Of a DNA stretch of 41,944 bases, positions 20,531-34,510 are shown in pieces. Under the pieces are notes generated by a model. It was not told where the DNA came from, searched no databases, and saw only the letters and a program-made list of their open reading frames with translations. Position 1 is the stretch's first letter, and every line of letters starts with the position of its first letter. Made by a program: the position numbers and the translations under genes. This stretch comes from Actinomycetota bacterium (GTDB lineage Bacteria > Actinomycetota > Actinomycetes > Streptosporangiales > Streptosporangiaceae): positions 1-41,944 of the forward strand of contig JAFAYQ010000076.1 in NCBI GenBank assembly GCA_019240215.1. The letters are read 5' to 3'.

Positions 20531-21907
20531 TTGTCTGACGTATCAGGACAGCGCCAGCTAGGACCGAGGCGATTTGGGCGGCGTGCCCGAATCGGTGCTG
20601 TGTCCGCCGTGACCGCCGTCGCGGCCGCCGCGGGCGCGTTCGGTGCCACGGCCGCCTCGGCCTCAGCCGCCAGGCCGGCCCACGCCGGCGGCGGCCCCAG
20701 CGTCACCAGCTCGTACTTCGGCAGCACGGTGGAGCCGTACACCGGCAAGAACACCGCCGTCTACCGCTACACCCTGCGCGGCGGCGGGGTGACCGCCAAC
20801 GTGCTCAGCTACGGCGGCATCATCCAGTCGATCAGCGTGCCCGGCCGCAACGGCCAGGTCGCCGACGTCACCCTTGGTTTCAAGACTCTTGCTGACTATG
20901 TGAAGTACGACAGCCCGCCGGTGACCGCCAACGGCGGCCCCTACTTCGGTGAGTCGATCGGCCGCTACGGTAACCGCATCGCCAAGGGCACCTTCAGCCT
21001 CGTGCAGCCCGGCGTGGGCAAGGTCACCTACACGCTGCCGATCAACAACAACGGCAACACCCTGCACGGTGGCCTGGTCGGCTTCGGCAGCCACGTGTGG
21101 GCGGCCAAGACCGTGAACACCAGGGGCAGCGCCGGCGTCCAGCTCACGCTGGTCAGCCCGAACGGTGACCAGGCGGGCGCGGCCGGTTCCCCCGGCTGCC
21201 CGAACGGCTGCACCGGGTTCCCGGGCGAGATCAAGAACGTCGTCACCTACACGATCAACAGCCACGGCGCGCTGACGATCCACTACAAGACGACCGACGA
21301 GTCCAAGAACCTGAACTCGGTCATCAACCTGACCAACCACAGCTACTTCAACCTGGCCGGTGAGAGCTCGCCCGCGGGCTCCGCCTACCGCCAGGACATC
21401 ATGATCAACGCGAACAAGTACACGCCGACCGACCTGACCCAGATCCCGCTGGGTTACAACGTCAGCGTCAAGGGCACGCCGTTCGACTTCACCCACCCGA
21501 AGGCCCTCGGTGCCCAGATCGACGACGTGAGCGCTCCGGACAACGCGCCGGCCGCCGACAACCAGCTGCTGCTGGCCCAGGGCTACGACCACAACTGGGT
21601 GCTGAACCAGCAGACCAAGTGGACCACCGGCCCGGACGGCCTCAACCTGGCCGCCCGCGCGTCCGACCCGGCCAGCGGCCGCACCCTGACCGTGTGGACC
21701 GACCAGCCGGGCGTCCAGTTCTACAGCGGCAACTTCCTCACCGGCACCCTGGTGGGGATCAGCGGCCACACCTACCGGCAGGGCGCGGGCTACACGTTCG
21801 AGACCCAGCACTTCCCGAACTCGCCCAACCAGCCGAACTTCCCGACCACCGAGATCAAGGCCGGCCAGACGATCAACTCGACGACGATCTTCGCGTTCTC
21901 GTCCTGA
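20531..21907 (+). CDS. Secreted aldose 1-epimerase (mutarotase)
   Basis: A 458-residue exported enzyme that interconverts alpha and beta anomers of sugars such as galactose or glucose. The TTG at 20531 is chosen because AAGGGAG (20518-20524) is 6 nt upstream; the frame is open from 20384 but that part is not protein-like. An N-terminal signal peptide (basic RRFGRRARIG, then Ala-rich core, likely cut near residue 46 or 52) indicates export. GalM motifs are complete: GRYGNRIAKG, TLHGG, TNHSYFNL with the catalytic His, YDHNW, and ETQHFPNSPN with the catalytic Glu. A small Cys pair (CPNGC) is probably a disulfide. It is a single gene between a long upstream region and a strong terminator. Confidence 0.93.
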   Translation: MSDVSGQRQLGPRRFGRRARIGAVSAVTAVAAAAGAFGATAASASAARPAHAGGGPSVTSSYFGSTVEPYTGKNTAVYRYTLRGGGVTANVLSYGGIIQSISVPGRNGQVADVTLGFKTLADYVKYDSPPVTANGGPYFGESIGRYGNRIAKGTFSLVQPGVGKVTYTLPINNNGNTLHGGLVGFGSHVWAAKTVNTRGSAGVQLTLVSPNGDQAGAAGSPGCPNGCTGFPGEIKNVVTYTINSHGALTIHYKTTDESKNLNSVINLTNHSYFNLAGESSPAGSAYRQDIMINANKYTPTDLTQIPLGYNVSVKGTPFDFTHPKALGAQIDDVSAPDNAPAADNQLLLAQGYDHNWVLNQQTKWTTGPDGLNLAARASDPASGRTLTVWTDQPGVQFYSGNFLTGTLVGISGHTYRQGAGYTFETQHFPNSPNQPNFPTTEIKAGQTINSTTIFAFSS

Positions 21908-21935
21908 GCTGAGACCCTGACCTGATTTTCCGGGT

Positions 21936-21971
21936 GGCCCGGCGGCAGTTGCCGCCGGGCCGCCTCTTTTT
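21936..21971 (+). terminator. Intrinsic terminator after the epimerase gene
   Basis: GGCCCGGCGGCA (21936-21947) pairs fully with TGCCGCCGGGCC (21950-21961), followed by CGCCTC... with TTTTT at 21967-21971. This is the clearest rho-independent terminator in the window. Confidence 0.92.
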
Positions 21972-21976
21972 GACCG

Positions 21977-21982
21977 TAGGAT
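21977..21982 (+). promoter_or_regulatory. Candidate -10 box for a leaderless polA transcript
   Basis: TAGGAT fits TANNNT and ends 6 nt before the polA GTG. It lies just after the upstream terminator, so polA must have its own promoter here. Confidence 0.45.
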
Positions 21983-21988
21983 CGATCC

Positions 21989-24859
21989 GTGGCGACGAAG
22001 ACGGGGACCGCGCCCAGCGGCAAAACCAGCGCAAAGGCTGGTGACCAGGCCAAAAAGCCAGGCCGAGAGCCAGCCAGCCAGGCGGGCCAAGAGCCGGCCA
22101 ACGGGCGGCTGCTGCTGCTCGACGGGCACTCACTGGCCTACCGGGCGTTCTTCGCGCTGCCCGCCGAGAACTTCTCCACCACCACCGGCCAGCCCACCAA
22201 CGCGGTCTACGGGTTCACCGCGATGCTCATCAACGTGCTCCGGGACGAGCAGCCCACCCACGTGGCGGTGGCCTTCGACCGCAGCGAGCCGACGTTCCGG
22301 CACGAGCAGTACGTCGAGTACAAGGCCAACCGGCGCGAGACCCCGGAGGACTTCCGCAGCCAGCTCAGCCTGATCTTCGAGGTGCTGGACGCGCTCGGCA
22401 TCAAGCGGCTGTCGGTGGCCGGCTACGAGGCCGACGACCTGATCGCCACCCTCGCCACCCAGGCCGAGGCCGAGGGTATGGACGTGCTCATCGTCAGCGG
22501 CGACCGCGACGTCCTCCAGCTCGTCGACGACCACGTGACCGTGCTGATGACCCGGCGCGGCATCACCGACATGTCCCGCTTCACGCCGGCCGCGGTCGAG
22601 GAGAAGTACACCCTCACCCCGGCCCAGTACCCGGACTTCGCCGCCGTCCGCGGCGACCCCAGCGACAACCTGCCCGGCATCCCCGGGGTGGGGGAGAAGA
22701 CCGCGACCAAGTGGATCCGCGAGTTCGGCTCGCTGGAGGAGCTGGTCAACCGGGTCGACGAGGTCAAGGGCAAGGCCGGTGACGCGCTCCGCGAGCACCT
22801 CGGCGACGTGCTCCGCAACCGGCAGATGACCGCGCTGGTGCGCGACGTGCCGCTCGGCGACATCGGCGCCGGCCCGGACGACCTGGTGCCCAAGGTCTGG
22901 GACCGCGACCAGATCCACCAGCTGTTCGACACCCTGCAGTTCCGGGTGCTGCGCGACCGGCTCTACCAGACCCTGCCCGACGGCATCGCCGGGGTCGCGG
23001 GCGGCGACGACAGCGCCGCCGAGCCCGCGGCCGGCTTCGACATCGAGGTCACCCTGCTCGGCCCGGACGAGGTGGCCGAGTGGATCGCCGACCACGCGGC
23101 CGAGCCCGCCGCCATCGACCGTCCGGACCCCGCCGACCGCGAGGCCGTACAGACCCCGATCACCCGGGCCGGGCTGGCCGTGGCGGGCACCTGGGGCCGC
23201 GGCACCGGCACGCTGACCGGGATCGCGATCGCCGCCACCGACGGCCACGGCGCCTACCTCGACCCGACCGCGCTGACCGAGTCCGACAGCGAAGCCCTGG
23301 GCGGCTGGCTGGCCACCGCCGACCTGCCCAAGGCGCTGCACGACGCCAAGGGCCCGATGCACGCGTTCGCCGCCCACGGCTTCGAGCTGGCCGGGCTGAC
23401 CAGTGACACCGCGCTGGCCGCCTACCTGGCCCTGCCCGGCCAGCGCTCGTTCGACCTCGGCGACCTGACCCTGCGCTACCTGGGCAAGGAGCTGCGCGAC
23501 GACGCCGGCACCCCCGAGCAGCTCACGCTCGACGGCTCGGGCGAGGAGGACGCCGCCGCCAACCTGGTGCTGCACGCGCGGGCCACCGCCGAGCTGGCCG
23601 ACGCGCTCGACGCCGATCTGGAACGGCGCGGCGCCGGGACCCTGCTGCACGACGTGGAGCTACCGCTGGTGGACGTGCTGGCGCGGATGGAACGGACCGG
23701 CATCGCGGCCGACACCGACTACCTGAGCGGCATGTCCGCGACGTTCCAGGGCGACGTCAAGGGGTCCGAGCAGGCCGCGTTCGCGGTCGTCGGGCACGAG
23801 TTCAACCTCGGCTCGCCCAAGCAGCTCCAGGAGGTGCTGTTCACCGAGCGGGGGCTGCCCAAGACCAAGCGCATCAAGACCGGCTACACCACCGACTCCG
23901 ACGCGCTCACCTCGCTGCTCGGCCAGACCGGGGACCCGGTGCTGGAGCACCTGCTGCGCTACCGGGACGTGGCCAAGCTCAAGTCCATCGTGGACTCGCT
24001 GATCCCGATGGCCGACGATCACGGCCGCATCCACACCACCTTCAACCAGATGATCGCGGCCACCGGGCGGCTGTCCTCGACCGACCCGAACCTGCAGAAC
24101 ATCCCGATCCGGACCGAGGAAGGCCGCGGTATCCGGCGTGCGTTCGTGGTCGGCCAGGGGTACGAGACCCTGCTGACCGCCGACTACAGCCAGATCGAGC
24201 TGCGCATCATGGCCCACCTGTCCGGCGACCAGGCGCTGATCGCCTCGTTCGAGTCCGGCCACGACTTCCACGCCGCGACCGCCGCCCGCGTGTTCGCGCT
24301 CCCGCCCGAGGAGATCAACGGGGATCTGCGCAACCGGATCAAGGTGATGAACTACGGCCTGGCCTACGGCCTGTCCGCGTTCGGGCTGTCGGACCGGCTG
24401 CACATCTCCTCGGAGGAGGCGCGGGCGCTGATGGACGAGTACTTCGCCGAGTTCGGCGGGGTCCGCGACTACCTGCGGGACGTGGTCGCCCAGGCCCGCC
24501 AGGAGGGCTACACCGAGACCATGTTCGGCCGCCGCCGCTACCTTCCCGACCTGACCTCCGACAACCGCCAGCGCCGGGAGATGGCCGAGCGGATGGCGCT
24601 GAACGCCCCGATCCAGGGCTCGGCCGCCGACATCATCAAGATGGCCATGCTGGCCGTCGACCGGGCCATCGCCGACCGCGGCCTCAAGTCGCGGATGCTG
24701 CTCCAGGTCCACGACGAGCTGATCTTCGAGGTCGCCGCCGGCGAGTTCGAGGCCCTGCGTGACCTGGTCTGCGACCAGATGGCCAACGCGGCCCAGTTGC
24801 GGGTCCCGCTGGAGGTCTCGGTGGGGTCCGGACACAGCTGGTGGGACGCCGCTCACTGA
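21989..24859 (+). CDS. polA: DNA polymerase I
   Basis: A 956-residue repair and Okazaki-fragment polymerase. The 5' nuclease domain (about residues 38-320) shows LLLLDGHSLAYRAFFALP, AFDRSEPTFRH, SGDRDVLQLV and GDPSDNLPGIPGVGEKTA. The middle domain (about 350-560) lacks the D-x-E exonuclease motif, so proofreading is absent, as known for actinobacterial Pol I. The polymerase domain has DPNLQNIPIRT, motif A DYSQIELR (about 732), motif B KVMNYGLAYG (about 785) and motif C QVHDELIFEV. Tyr789 replaces the Phe of E. coli. A 38-residue Lys/Ala-rich extension precedes the nuclease domain. The GTG start appears leaderless. Confidence 0.97.
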   Translation: MATKTGTAPSGKTSAKAGDQAKKPGREPASQAGQEPANGRLLLLDGHSLAYRAFFALPAENFSTTTGQPTNAVYGFTAMLINVLRDEQPTHVAVAFDRSEPTFRHEQYVEYKANRRETPEDFRSQLSLIFEVLDALGIKRLSVAGYEADDLIATLATQAEAEGMDVLIVSGDRDVLQLVDDHVTVLMTRRGITDMSRFTPAAVEEKYTLTPAQYPDFAAVRGDPSDNLPGIPGVGEKTATKWIREFGSLEELVNRVDEVKGKAGDALREHLGDVLRNRQMTALVRDVPLGDIGAGPDDLVPKVWDRDQIHQLFDTLQFRVLRDRLYQTLPDGIAGVAGGDDSAAEPAAGFDIEVTLLGPDEVAEWIADHAAEPAAIDRPDPADREAVQTPITRAGLAVAGTWGRGTGTLTGIAIAATDGHGAYLDPTALTESDSEALGGWLATADLPKALHDAKGPMHAFAAHGFELAGLTSDTALAAYLALPGQRSFDLGDLTLRYLGKELRDDAGTPEQLTLDGSGEEDAAANLVLHARATAELADALDADLERRGAGTLLHDVELPLVDVLARMERTGIAADTDYLSGMSATFQGDVKGSEQAAFAVVGHEFNLGSPKQLQEVLFTERGLPKTKRIKTGYTTDSDALTSLLGQTGDPVLEHLLRYRDVAKLKSIVDSLIPMADDHGRIHTTFNQMIAATGRLSSTDPNLQNIPIRTEEGRGIRRAFVVGQGYETLLTADYSQIELRIMAHLSGDQALIASFESGHDFHAATAARVFALPPEEINGDLRNRIKVMNYGLAYGLSAFGLSDRLHISSEEARALMDEYFAEFGGVRDYLRDVVAQARQEGYTETMFGRRRYLPDLTSDNRQRREMAERMALNAPIQGSAADIIKMAMLAVDRAIADRGLKSRMLLQVHDELIFEVAAGEFEALRDLVCDQMANAAQLRVPLEVSVGSGHSWWDAAH

Positions 24860-24928
24860 GCGGAATAGGCAGACCCGGCTCGATGTTGTAACAACCACGC
24901 ACCGACGCGCCGGTCACGGTAACTCCGA

Positions 24929-24957
24929 TTGACCCCGTGGCGTTGCTCTCATATTCT
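24929..24957 (+). promoter_or_regulatory. Sigma-A-type promoter of rpsA
   Basis: TTGACC (24929-24934), a 17-bp spacer and TATTCT (24952-24957) make a near-consensus housekeeping promoter. Transcription would start about 170 bp before the rpsA ATG, giving a long leader. That leader (24965-25133) contains GC-rich complementary stretches that could fold. Confidence 0.75.
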
Positions 24958-25133
24958 GAACGCTGCGCTGTGTCCTCGTGTGGTCCGCTTGTCACTTGAC
25001 CTCACCGGCGGTCTTAGGCCGCCCAGCGGGCCGGTTCCGCCGGCTTTGCGGGTTTCGCGATTCCTGGTCCTCCCTGCGGTGACACGGCCGTAGTACGCCC
25101 ACAATCCTGTCCGCATCCGGAGCCAACCCACAC

Positions 25134-26672
25134 ATGACGAGCAGTACAGAAGCAACCTCGACCCCAAAGGTAGCGGTCAACGACATCGGGTCCGAGGAAG
25201 CATTCCTCGCCGCGATCGACGAGACCATTAAGTACTTCAACGACGGTGACATTGTCGAAGGCACCATCGTCAAGGTCGATCGAGACGAGGTCTTGCTCGA
25301 CATCGGCTACAAGACAGAGGGAGTCATTCCCTCTCGCGAGCTGTCGATCAAGCATGACGTCGATCCCCACGATGTGGTCAAGACTGGCGAGCACATCGAG
25401 GCCCTTGTCCTGCAGAAGGAGGACAAGGAGGGGCGCCTGATCCTGTCCAAGAAGCGCGCCCAGTACGAGCGCGCCTGGGGCACGATCGAGAAGATCAAGG
25501 AAGAGGACGGCGTCGTCAACGGCACCGTGATCGAGGTCGTCAAGGGCGGCCTGATCCTCGACATCGGCCTGCGCGGCTTCCTGCCCGCGTCGCTGGTGGA
25601 GATGCGCCGCGTCCGCGATCTGCAGCCGTATGTGGGCCGCGAGCTCGAAGCCAAGATCATCGAGCTCGACAAGAACCGCAACAACGTGGTGCTGTCCCGG
25701 CGGGCCTGGCTGGAGCAGACCCAGTCCGAGGTGCGGCACACCTTCCTCAACACCCTGCAGAAGGGCCAGATCCGCAAGGGTGTGGTCTCTTCCATCGTCA
25801 ACTTCGGCGCGTTCGTCGACCTGGGCGGGGTGGACGGCCTGGTGCACGTGTCCGAGCTGTCCTGGAAGCACATCGACCACCCGGGTGAGGTGGTCGAGGT
25901 CGGCCAGGAGGTCACGGTCGAGGTGCTGGACGTGGACATGGACCGCGAGCGGGTCTCGCTGTCGCTGAAGTCCACCCAGGAAGACCCCTGGCAGCAGTTC
26001 GCCCGCACCCACCAGATCGGCCAGGTCGTGCCCGGCCGGGTCACCAAGCTGGTGCCGTTCGGCGCGTTCGTGCGGGTCGAGGAGGGCATCGAGGGCCTGG
26101 TCCACATCTCCGAGCTGGCCGACCGCCACGTGGAGATCCCGGAGCAGGTCGTGCAGGTCGGCGACGAGATCTTCGTGAAGATCATCGACATCGACCTGGA
26201 CCGGCGGCGGATCTCGCTGTCGCTCAAGCAGGCCAACGAGGGCACGATCGGCGAGGCCGTCGGCGACGACTTCGACCCGACCCTCTACGGCATGCCGGCC
26301 ACCTACGACACCGAGGGCAACTACGAATACCCCGAGGGCTTCGACGCCGAGACCGGCGAGTGGCTCGAGGGCTTCGACGCCCAGCGCGAGGAGTGGGAGC
26401 GCCAGTACGCCGAGGCGCGGACCCGCTTCGAGGCGCACCGGCGGCAGGTCGAGGAGGCCCGCAAGGCCGACTCCGAGGCGATCGCCAGCGGCGACGACGG
26501 GGCTCCGGCCGCGTCGACCAGCAGTTCGTCGTCGAGTTCGTCGTCGTCCAGCAGCAGCACCCCGCGCGGGGCCACCCGGTCCAGCACCGGCGCCCCGAGC
26601 GGCGGCGGCGCGCTGGCCTCCGACGAGGCCCTCGCGGCGCTGCGCGACAAGCTGTCCGGCAACCAGGGCTGA
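25134..26672 (+). CDS. rpsA: 30S ribosomal protein S1
   Basis: A 512-residue RNA-binding protein that helps the ribosome hold mRNA. Four S1 repeats are visible, around residues 35-105, 120-190, 208-276 and 293-362. Signatures include GTIVKVDRDEVLLDIGYKTEG, GFLPASLVEMR, NFGAFVDLGGVDGLVHVSEL and PFGAFVRVEEGIEGLVHISE. The C-terminus has an acidic and then Ser-rich region with a run of 13 Ser. ATG 25134 fits the family; GGAG is 12-13 nt upstream, a loose spacing. It has its own promoter and terminator. Confidence 0.97.
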   Translation: MTSSTEATSTPKVAVNDIGSEEAFLAAIDETIKYFNDGDIVEGTIVKVDRDEVLLDIGYKTEGVIPSRELSIKHDVDPHDVVKTGEHIEALVLQKEDKEGRLILSKKRAQYERAWGTIEKIKEEDGVVNGTVIEVVKGGLILDIGLRGFLPASLVEMRRVRDLQPYVGRELEAKIIELDKNRNNVVLSRRAWLEQTQSEVRHTFLNTLQKGQIRKGVVSSIVNFGAFVDLGGVDGLVHVSELSWKHIDHPGEVVEVGQEVTVEVLDVDMDRERVSLSLKSTQEDPWQQFARTHQIGQVVPGRVTKLVPFGAFVRVEEGIEGLVHISELADRHVEIPEQVVQVGDEIFVKIIDIDLDRRRISLSLKQANEGTIGEAVGDDFDPTLYGMPATYDTEGNYEYPEGFDAETGEWLEGFDAQREEWERQYAEARTRFEAHRRQVEEARKADSEAIASGDDGAPAASTSSSSSSSSSSSSSTPRGATRSSTGAPSGGGALASDEALAALRDKLSGNQG

Positions 26673-26719
26673 GGTTCACCTCGGCTTCAGCTGCCGGACG
26701 CTCGTCCGGACCATGATCG

Positions 26720-26762
26720 GGTGGAGTTCCCCGCAACTGCGGGGGCTCCACCCCTTCATTTA
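26720..26762 (+). terminator. Terminator after rpsA
   Basis: A two-part stem: GGTGGAG (26720-26726) with CTCCACC (26746-26752), and CCCCGCA (26729-26735) with TGCGGGG inside it. CCTTCATTT follows, a modest T-rich tail. Confidence 0.8.
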
Positions 26763-26822
26763 CGCCCGGAAAATTCTGAAAACGTCTGACCGGGCTGAGC
26801 AGACAGCTACTGCGGAGGTCAC

Positions 26823-27494
26823 GTGCTTCGAGTCGGTCTGACCGGCGGAATCGGTTCCGGCAAGAGCGAGGTGTCCCGGCGCCTGGCCGAGCGCGGGGCC
26901 GCCCTGATCGACGCGGACGTGGTCGCCCGCGAGGTGGTCGAGCCCGGCACCCCCGGCCTCGGCCAGATCGCGGCCGTGTTCGGCCCCGACGTCCTGCTGC
27001 CCGACGGCCGCCTGAACCGCGAACGGCTCGGCCAGCTGGTGTTCGCCGACGAGGACCTGCTGGCCAAGCTCAACGCGATCGTGCACCCGCTGGTGCACGA
27101 GCGGACCCGCCAGCTCGAGCAGGAAGCGGCCGCCGCCGTCGGCCCGGCCGGGATCGTGCTGCACGACGTGCCGCTGCTGGCCGAGAACCAGCTGCAGCGG
27201 GGCTACGACACCGTGATCGTGGTCGACGCCCCCGACGACCAGCGGCTGCGGCGGCTGGTCGACGCCCGCGGGCTGACCGAGAAGCACGCCCGCGAGCGGA
27301 TGGCCGCCCAGGCCAGCCAGGACCAGCGGCTGGCCATCGCCGACATCGTCATCGACAACTCCGGCACCCTGGCCGACCTCGACCAGCAGGTCGACGACGT
27401 GTGGGCGGTGCTCCGCGATCTGGCCGCCCCGGGGTCCGCCGCCGACGCCGCCCGGGCCGGAATGTCGGACCCCCCGCGTACTGTTGAAACCTGA
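26823..27494 (+). CDS. coaE: Dephospho-CoA kinase
   Basis: A 223-residue kinase catalysing the last step of coenzyme A synthesis. The P-loop [17 protein letters not shown] is at residues 6-22. [35 protein letters not shown] and [23 protein letters not shown] follow in family order. The GTG at 26823 has GGAGG 4 nt upstream. It lacks the C-terminal GrpB-like domain that some actinobacterial CoaE proteins carry. It is followed by uvrB after 37 nt, probably co-transcribed. Confidence 0.96.
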   Translation: MLRVGLTGGIGSGKSEVSRRLAERGAALIDADVVAREVVEPGTPGLGQIAAVFGPDVLLPDGRLNRERLGQLVFADEDLLAKLNAIVHPLVHERTRQLEQEAAAAVGPAGIVLHDVPLLAENQLQRGYDTVIVVDAPDDQRLRRLVDARGLTEKHARERMAAQASQDQRLAIADIVIDNSGTLADLDQQVDDVWAVLRDLAAPGSAADAARAGMSDPPRTVET

Positions 27495-27531
27495 GCCAGC
27501 CGGCTCGTTACCCGTCCCAGGAGGAGGTCCC

Positions 27532-29673
<2,142 letters not shown>

Positions 29674-29742
29674 CCCCGCCCCACCAGCCCCACAGCCCAC
29701 CAGCCCCGCGTGCCATGCTCCGGACGGTTCTACGATGGAGCC

Positions 29743-30852
29743 GTGCGGGCCCGCGCGCTCAGGTACTCAATGTGGCTGCCGATCGTGGCCGCCGCCCTGG
29801 CCGGGTGCGCGACGCACCACCCGGCGGCCGGGCACCCGTCCCAAGCCGCTGGCCCAGGCCCGCCGGCCAGCGCAGCCCCAACCGTCGGGGTCTGCCGGGT
29901 CCGCACCGTGGACCCGGCGCCCGCCCGTATCGCCGTGACCCGGGTGAAGGTTGGCTTCTGGCACGGGGAAGACAGCATCCAGAACGTCATCGCCCTCGCC
30001 GACGGGTCGTTCATCGTGGTCGCGCAGACGCCCGGCACCAGCGGCTACGACAACGGGCCCGGGCAGGACCACGTCTACCAGGTCAGCGCCTCCGGCCGCG
30101 TCCTGGCGCAGCGGCACGACTGGGAGGGCGACATGATGGGCTCTCCCGTCGACCTCTCCTACTTCTTCAGCGCCGGTCCGGGCGCCCGGCCGATGTGGCG
30201 GGACCCAGCCGGGGTGAGCCATCCCGTGTCCGGCGCCTCCCCGGGCATTTATTTCCGCGACACGGTCGGCCGGTTCTGGTGGTACGTCCGCTCGGCCCAC
30301 CAGGGGCCGTCCGGGCTGTGGGTCAGCAACGGGCCGGCCGACGGTGGCCGGCCGGTTGCCATCGGCCAGGATCAAGTGGGCGCCGCCGTGGCCGGCTGCG
30401 ACGGGACCGTGTGGGCCCTCGCCGTCAGCGGCGACATCTGGCGTATCGGCGACGACGGGCGGACGGCCCGGGTCGTGACGACGCTGCCCGCGGGCGGGGC
30501 CGGGCCCGCGCCGCAGTGGGATGGAGCCATCACCGCGCTGAGCGATGGATCGATCTGGATTCTCGCCGCGAACGTGGACCAGTCCAGCTCGGGTCCCCGC
30601 CTCGTCCATGTCGGCCCGAGCGGAGTGATCGGGGCCGCCGACGCCGCCACGGCCGCGGACGCCTCGGTCATGGCGGAAGGCCCGGACGGGGCGCTGTGGC
30701 TGTCGAGCACGCGAGGCGGCCTGCTCCGCTTGTCCGGCCGCGGCGAAGTCCAGGCCTATCCGGCCCCGGCGACCCAGAACCTGGCCCTCGACGCCGCGGG
30801 CAGGCTGTGGTTCGCCTGCGCGCCCGACCTGTGCCTCGTGACCACGCACTGA
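29743..30852 (+). CDS. Lipoprotein with a beta-propeller-like repeat domain
   Basis: From GTG 29743 the 369-residue protein begins with a basic n-region (RARALRYS), a hydrophobic core and the lipobox LAGC with Cys22. It should be lipidated and placed outside the membrane. ATG 29770 is a shorter alternative with no basic n-region. The mature part contains repeats of the type DGSFIVVA, DGTVWALA, DGSIWILA, DGALWLSS and AGRLWFAC. These resemble blades of NHL/Vgb/SMP-30-type propellers. No enzyme motif was recognised and substrate is unknown. TACGAT (29731-29736) lies 6 nt before the GTG and suggests a leaderless transcript. Confidence 0.8.
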   Translation: MRARALRYSMWLPIVAAALAGCATHHPAAGHPSQAAGPGPPASAAPTVGVCRVRTVDPAPARIAVTRVKVGFWHGEDSIQNVIALADGSFIVVAQTPGTSGYDNGPGQDHVYQVSASGRVLAQRHDWEGDMMGSPVDLSYFFSAGPGARPMWRDPAGVSHPVSGASPGIYFRDTVGRFWWYVRSAHQGPSGLWVSNGPADGGRPVAIGQDQVGAAVAGCDGTVWALAVSGDIWRIGDDGRTARVVTTLPAGGAGPAPQWDGAITALSDGSIWILAANVDQSSSGPRLVHVGPSGVIGAADAATAADASVMAEGPDGALWLSSTRGGLLRLSGRGEVQAYPAPATQNLALDAAGRLWFACAPDLCLVTTH

Positions 30853-31007
30853 GCAAGTCGCCGATGGCCGGGGTTACACCGGGCTAGCCCATCAGACCGG
30901 ATTATTAACTTCCCGTGCTGGCCGCCTTCAGGAATGCTGGAGGCAGGCTGGATGTTCGCACCGTTGACAGGCCTGGTGCGGTTCAGGGAGCGTCGACCCG
31001 GAGGGCG

Positions 31008-31013
31008 TAAGGT
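31008..31013 (+). promoter_or_regulatory. Candidate -10 box for the DMT-type permease gene
   Basis: TAAGGT fits TANNNT and ends 8 nt before GTG 31022; no Shine-Dalgarno sequence is present. A perfect TTGACA at 30964-30969 is too far upstream to pair with it. Confidence 0.4.
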
Positions 31014-31021
31014 CGTGAGTT

Positions 31022-31948
31022 GTGGTAGCTAGCCTGGTGGCTGCCGTAGTCGCGGCCGTCTGTTACGGCGTGGCCTCGGTCATGCAGGCCGTCGCGGCCC
31101 GCACGGCCAGCCACCGGCCGCCGGCCGGCACCACTCCCGCCGAGGGGACCCCGACCCCCGGGGTTGACCCCGGCCTGCTGGTCCGGATGTTCGGCCAGTG
31201 GCGGTTCGTGGCCAGCCTCGGCCTCGACACCATCGGCTTCTTGGCCCAGCTGGTCGCGCTGCACCGGCTGCCGCTGTTCGCCGTGCAGGCCATGATCGCC
31301 GCCAACCTGGCGGTGACCGCGGTCGTCGCCACCTGGCTGATCGGCGCGGTCCTGCACTGGCGCGAATGGGTCGCGGTCGGCGGCGTCGTCACCGGGGTCG
31401 GGCTGCTCGGCTCGTCGGCCGGCCCGGAGGGCGCCAGCCAGGCCAGCGTGGTGTTCAAGCTGTCGCTGATCGCCGCCGTGGCCGGCCTGGCCCTGATCGG
31501 GGTGGCGGCCGGCCGCCTGCCCGACCCGCTGCGCACCCCGGTCCTGGGCGTGGTCGCGGGCACCGGTTACGGCGTGCTCGGGGTGGCCGCCCGGGTGCTG
31601 AACAGCTTCGCCCCGCTGTCGCTGATCCGCGACCCGGCCACCTACGCGCTGATCGCCGCCGGCATCGTCTCGTTCCTGTTCTACGCGTCGGCGCTCGAGG
31701 CCGGCAGCGTCACCGTCGCCACCGCGGCCGTGGTGCTGGCCGAGACGCTGCCGCCGTCCGCGGTCGGGGTGGTGTTCCTGGGCGACCGGACCCGGCCCGG
31801 CATGACCGGGGTCGCCATCGCCGGTTTCGTGCTCGCGGTGCTCTGCGCGGTCGCGCTCGCCCGGTTCGGCGAGGCCCATCACGACGACGACCGGACCGGC
31901 CCCAACGGGGAGTCGCTGGCGCAGATGGCGGGCAAGGCCGGCGCCTAG
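31022..31948 (+). CDS. DMT/EamA-type integral membrane protein
   Basis: A 308-residue protein with about nine hydrophobic segments arranged as two halves, resembling drug/metabolite transporter family permeases. The N-terminal SLVAAVVAAVCYGVASVMQA and the second-half SFLFYASALEAGSVTVATAAVVLAETLPPS are the most family-like parts. A polar loop (residues 25-55) separates the first two helices, and a His/Asp-rich tail (HHDDD) ends the protein. Substrate cannot be inferred. The GTG at 31022 is taken because the first helix starts at once and a -10 box lies 8 nt upstream. Confidence 0.8.
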   Translation: MVASLVAAVVAAVCYGVASVMQAVAARTASHRPPAGTTPAEGTPTPGVDPGLLVRMFGQWRFVASLGLDTIGFLAQLVALHRLPLFAVQAMIAANLAVTAVVATWLIGAVLHWREWVAVGGVVTGVGLLGSSAGPEGASQASVVFKLSLIAAVAGLALIGVAAGRLPDPLRTPVLGVVAGTGYGVLGVAARVLNSFAPLSLIRDPATYALIAAGIVSFLFYASALEAGSVTVATAAVVLAETLPPSAVGVVFLGDRTRPGMTGVAIAGFVLAVLCAVALARFGEAHHDDDRTGPNGESLAQMAGKAGA

Positions 31949-34467
<2,519 letters not shown>

Positions 34468-34472
34468 AGTGT

Positions 34473-34492
34473 GCCGGGCAATGACGCCCGGC
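34473..34492 (+). other. 7-bp hairpin between the NUDIX gene and ald
   Basis: GCCGGGC-AATGAC-GCCCGGC, with no T-tract. It ends just before the GAGGAGGAA ribosome binding site of ald and could attenuate or stabilise the transcript. Confidence 0.45.
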
Positions 34493-34510
34493 CGTTGAGG
34501 AGGAACAACG

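Noticed and set aside
30964..30969. Perfect TTGACA before the DMT-type gene as a promoter
   Set aside because: No TANNNT at 16-19 bp downstream; the likely -10 lies 38 bp away.
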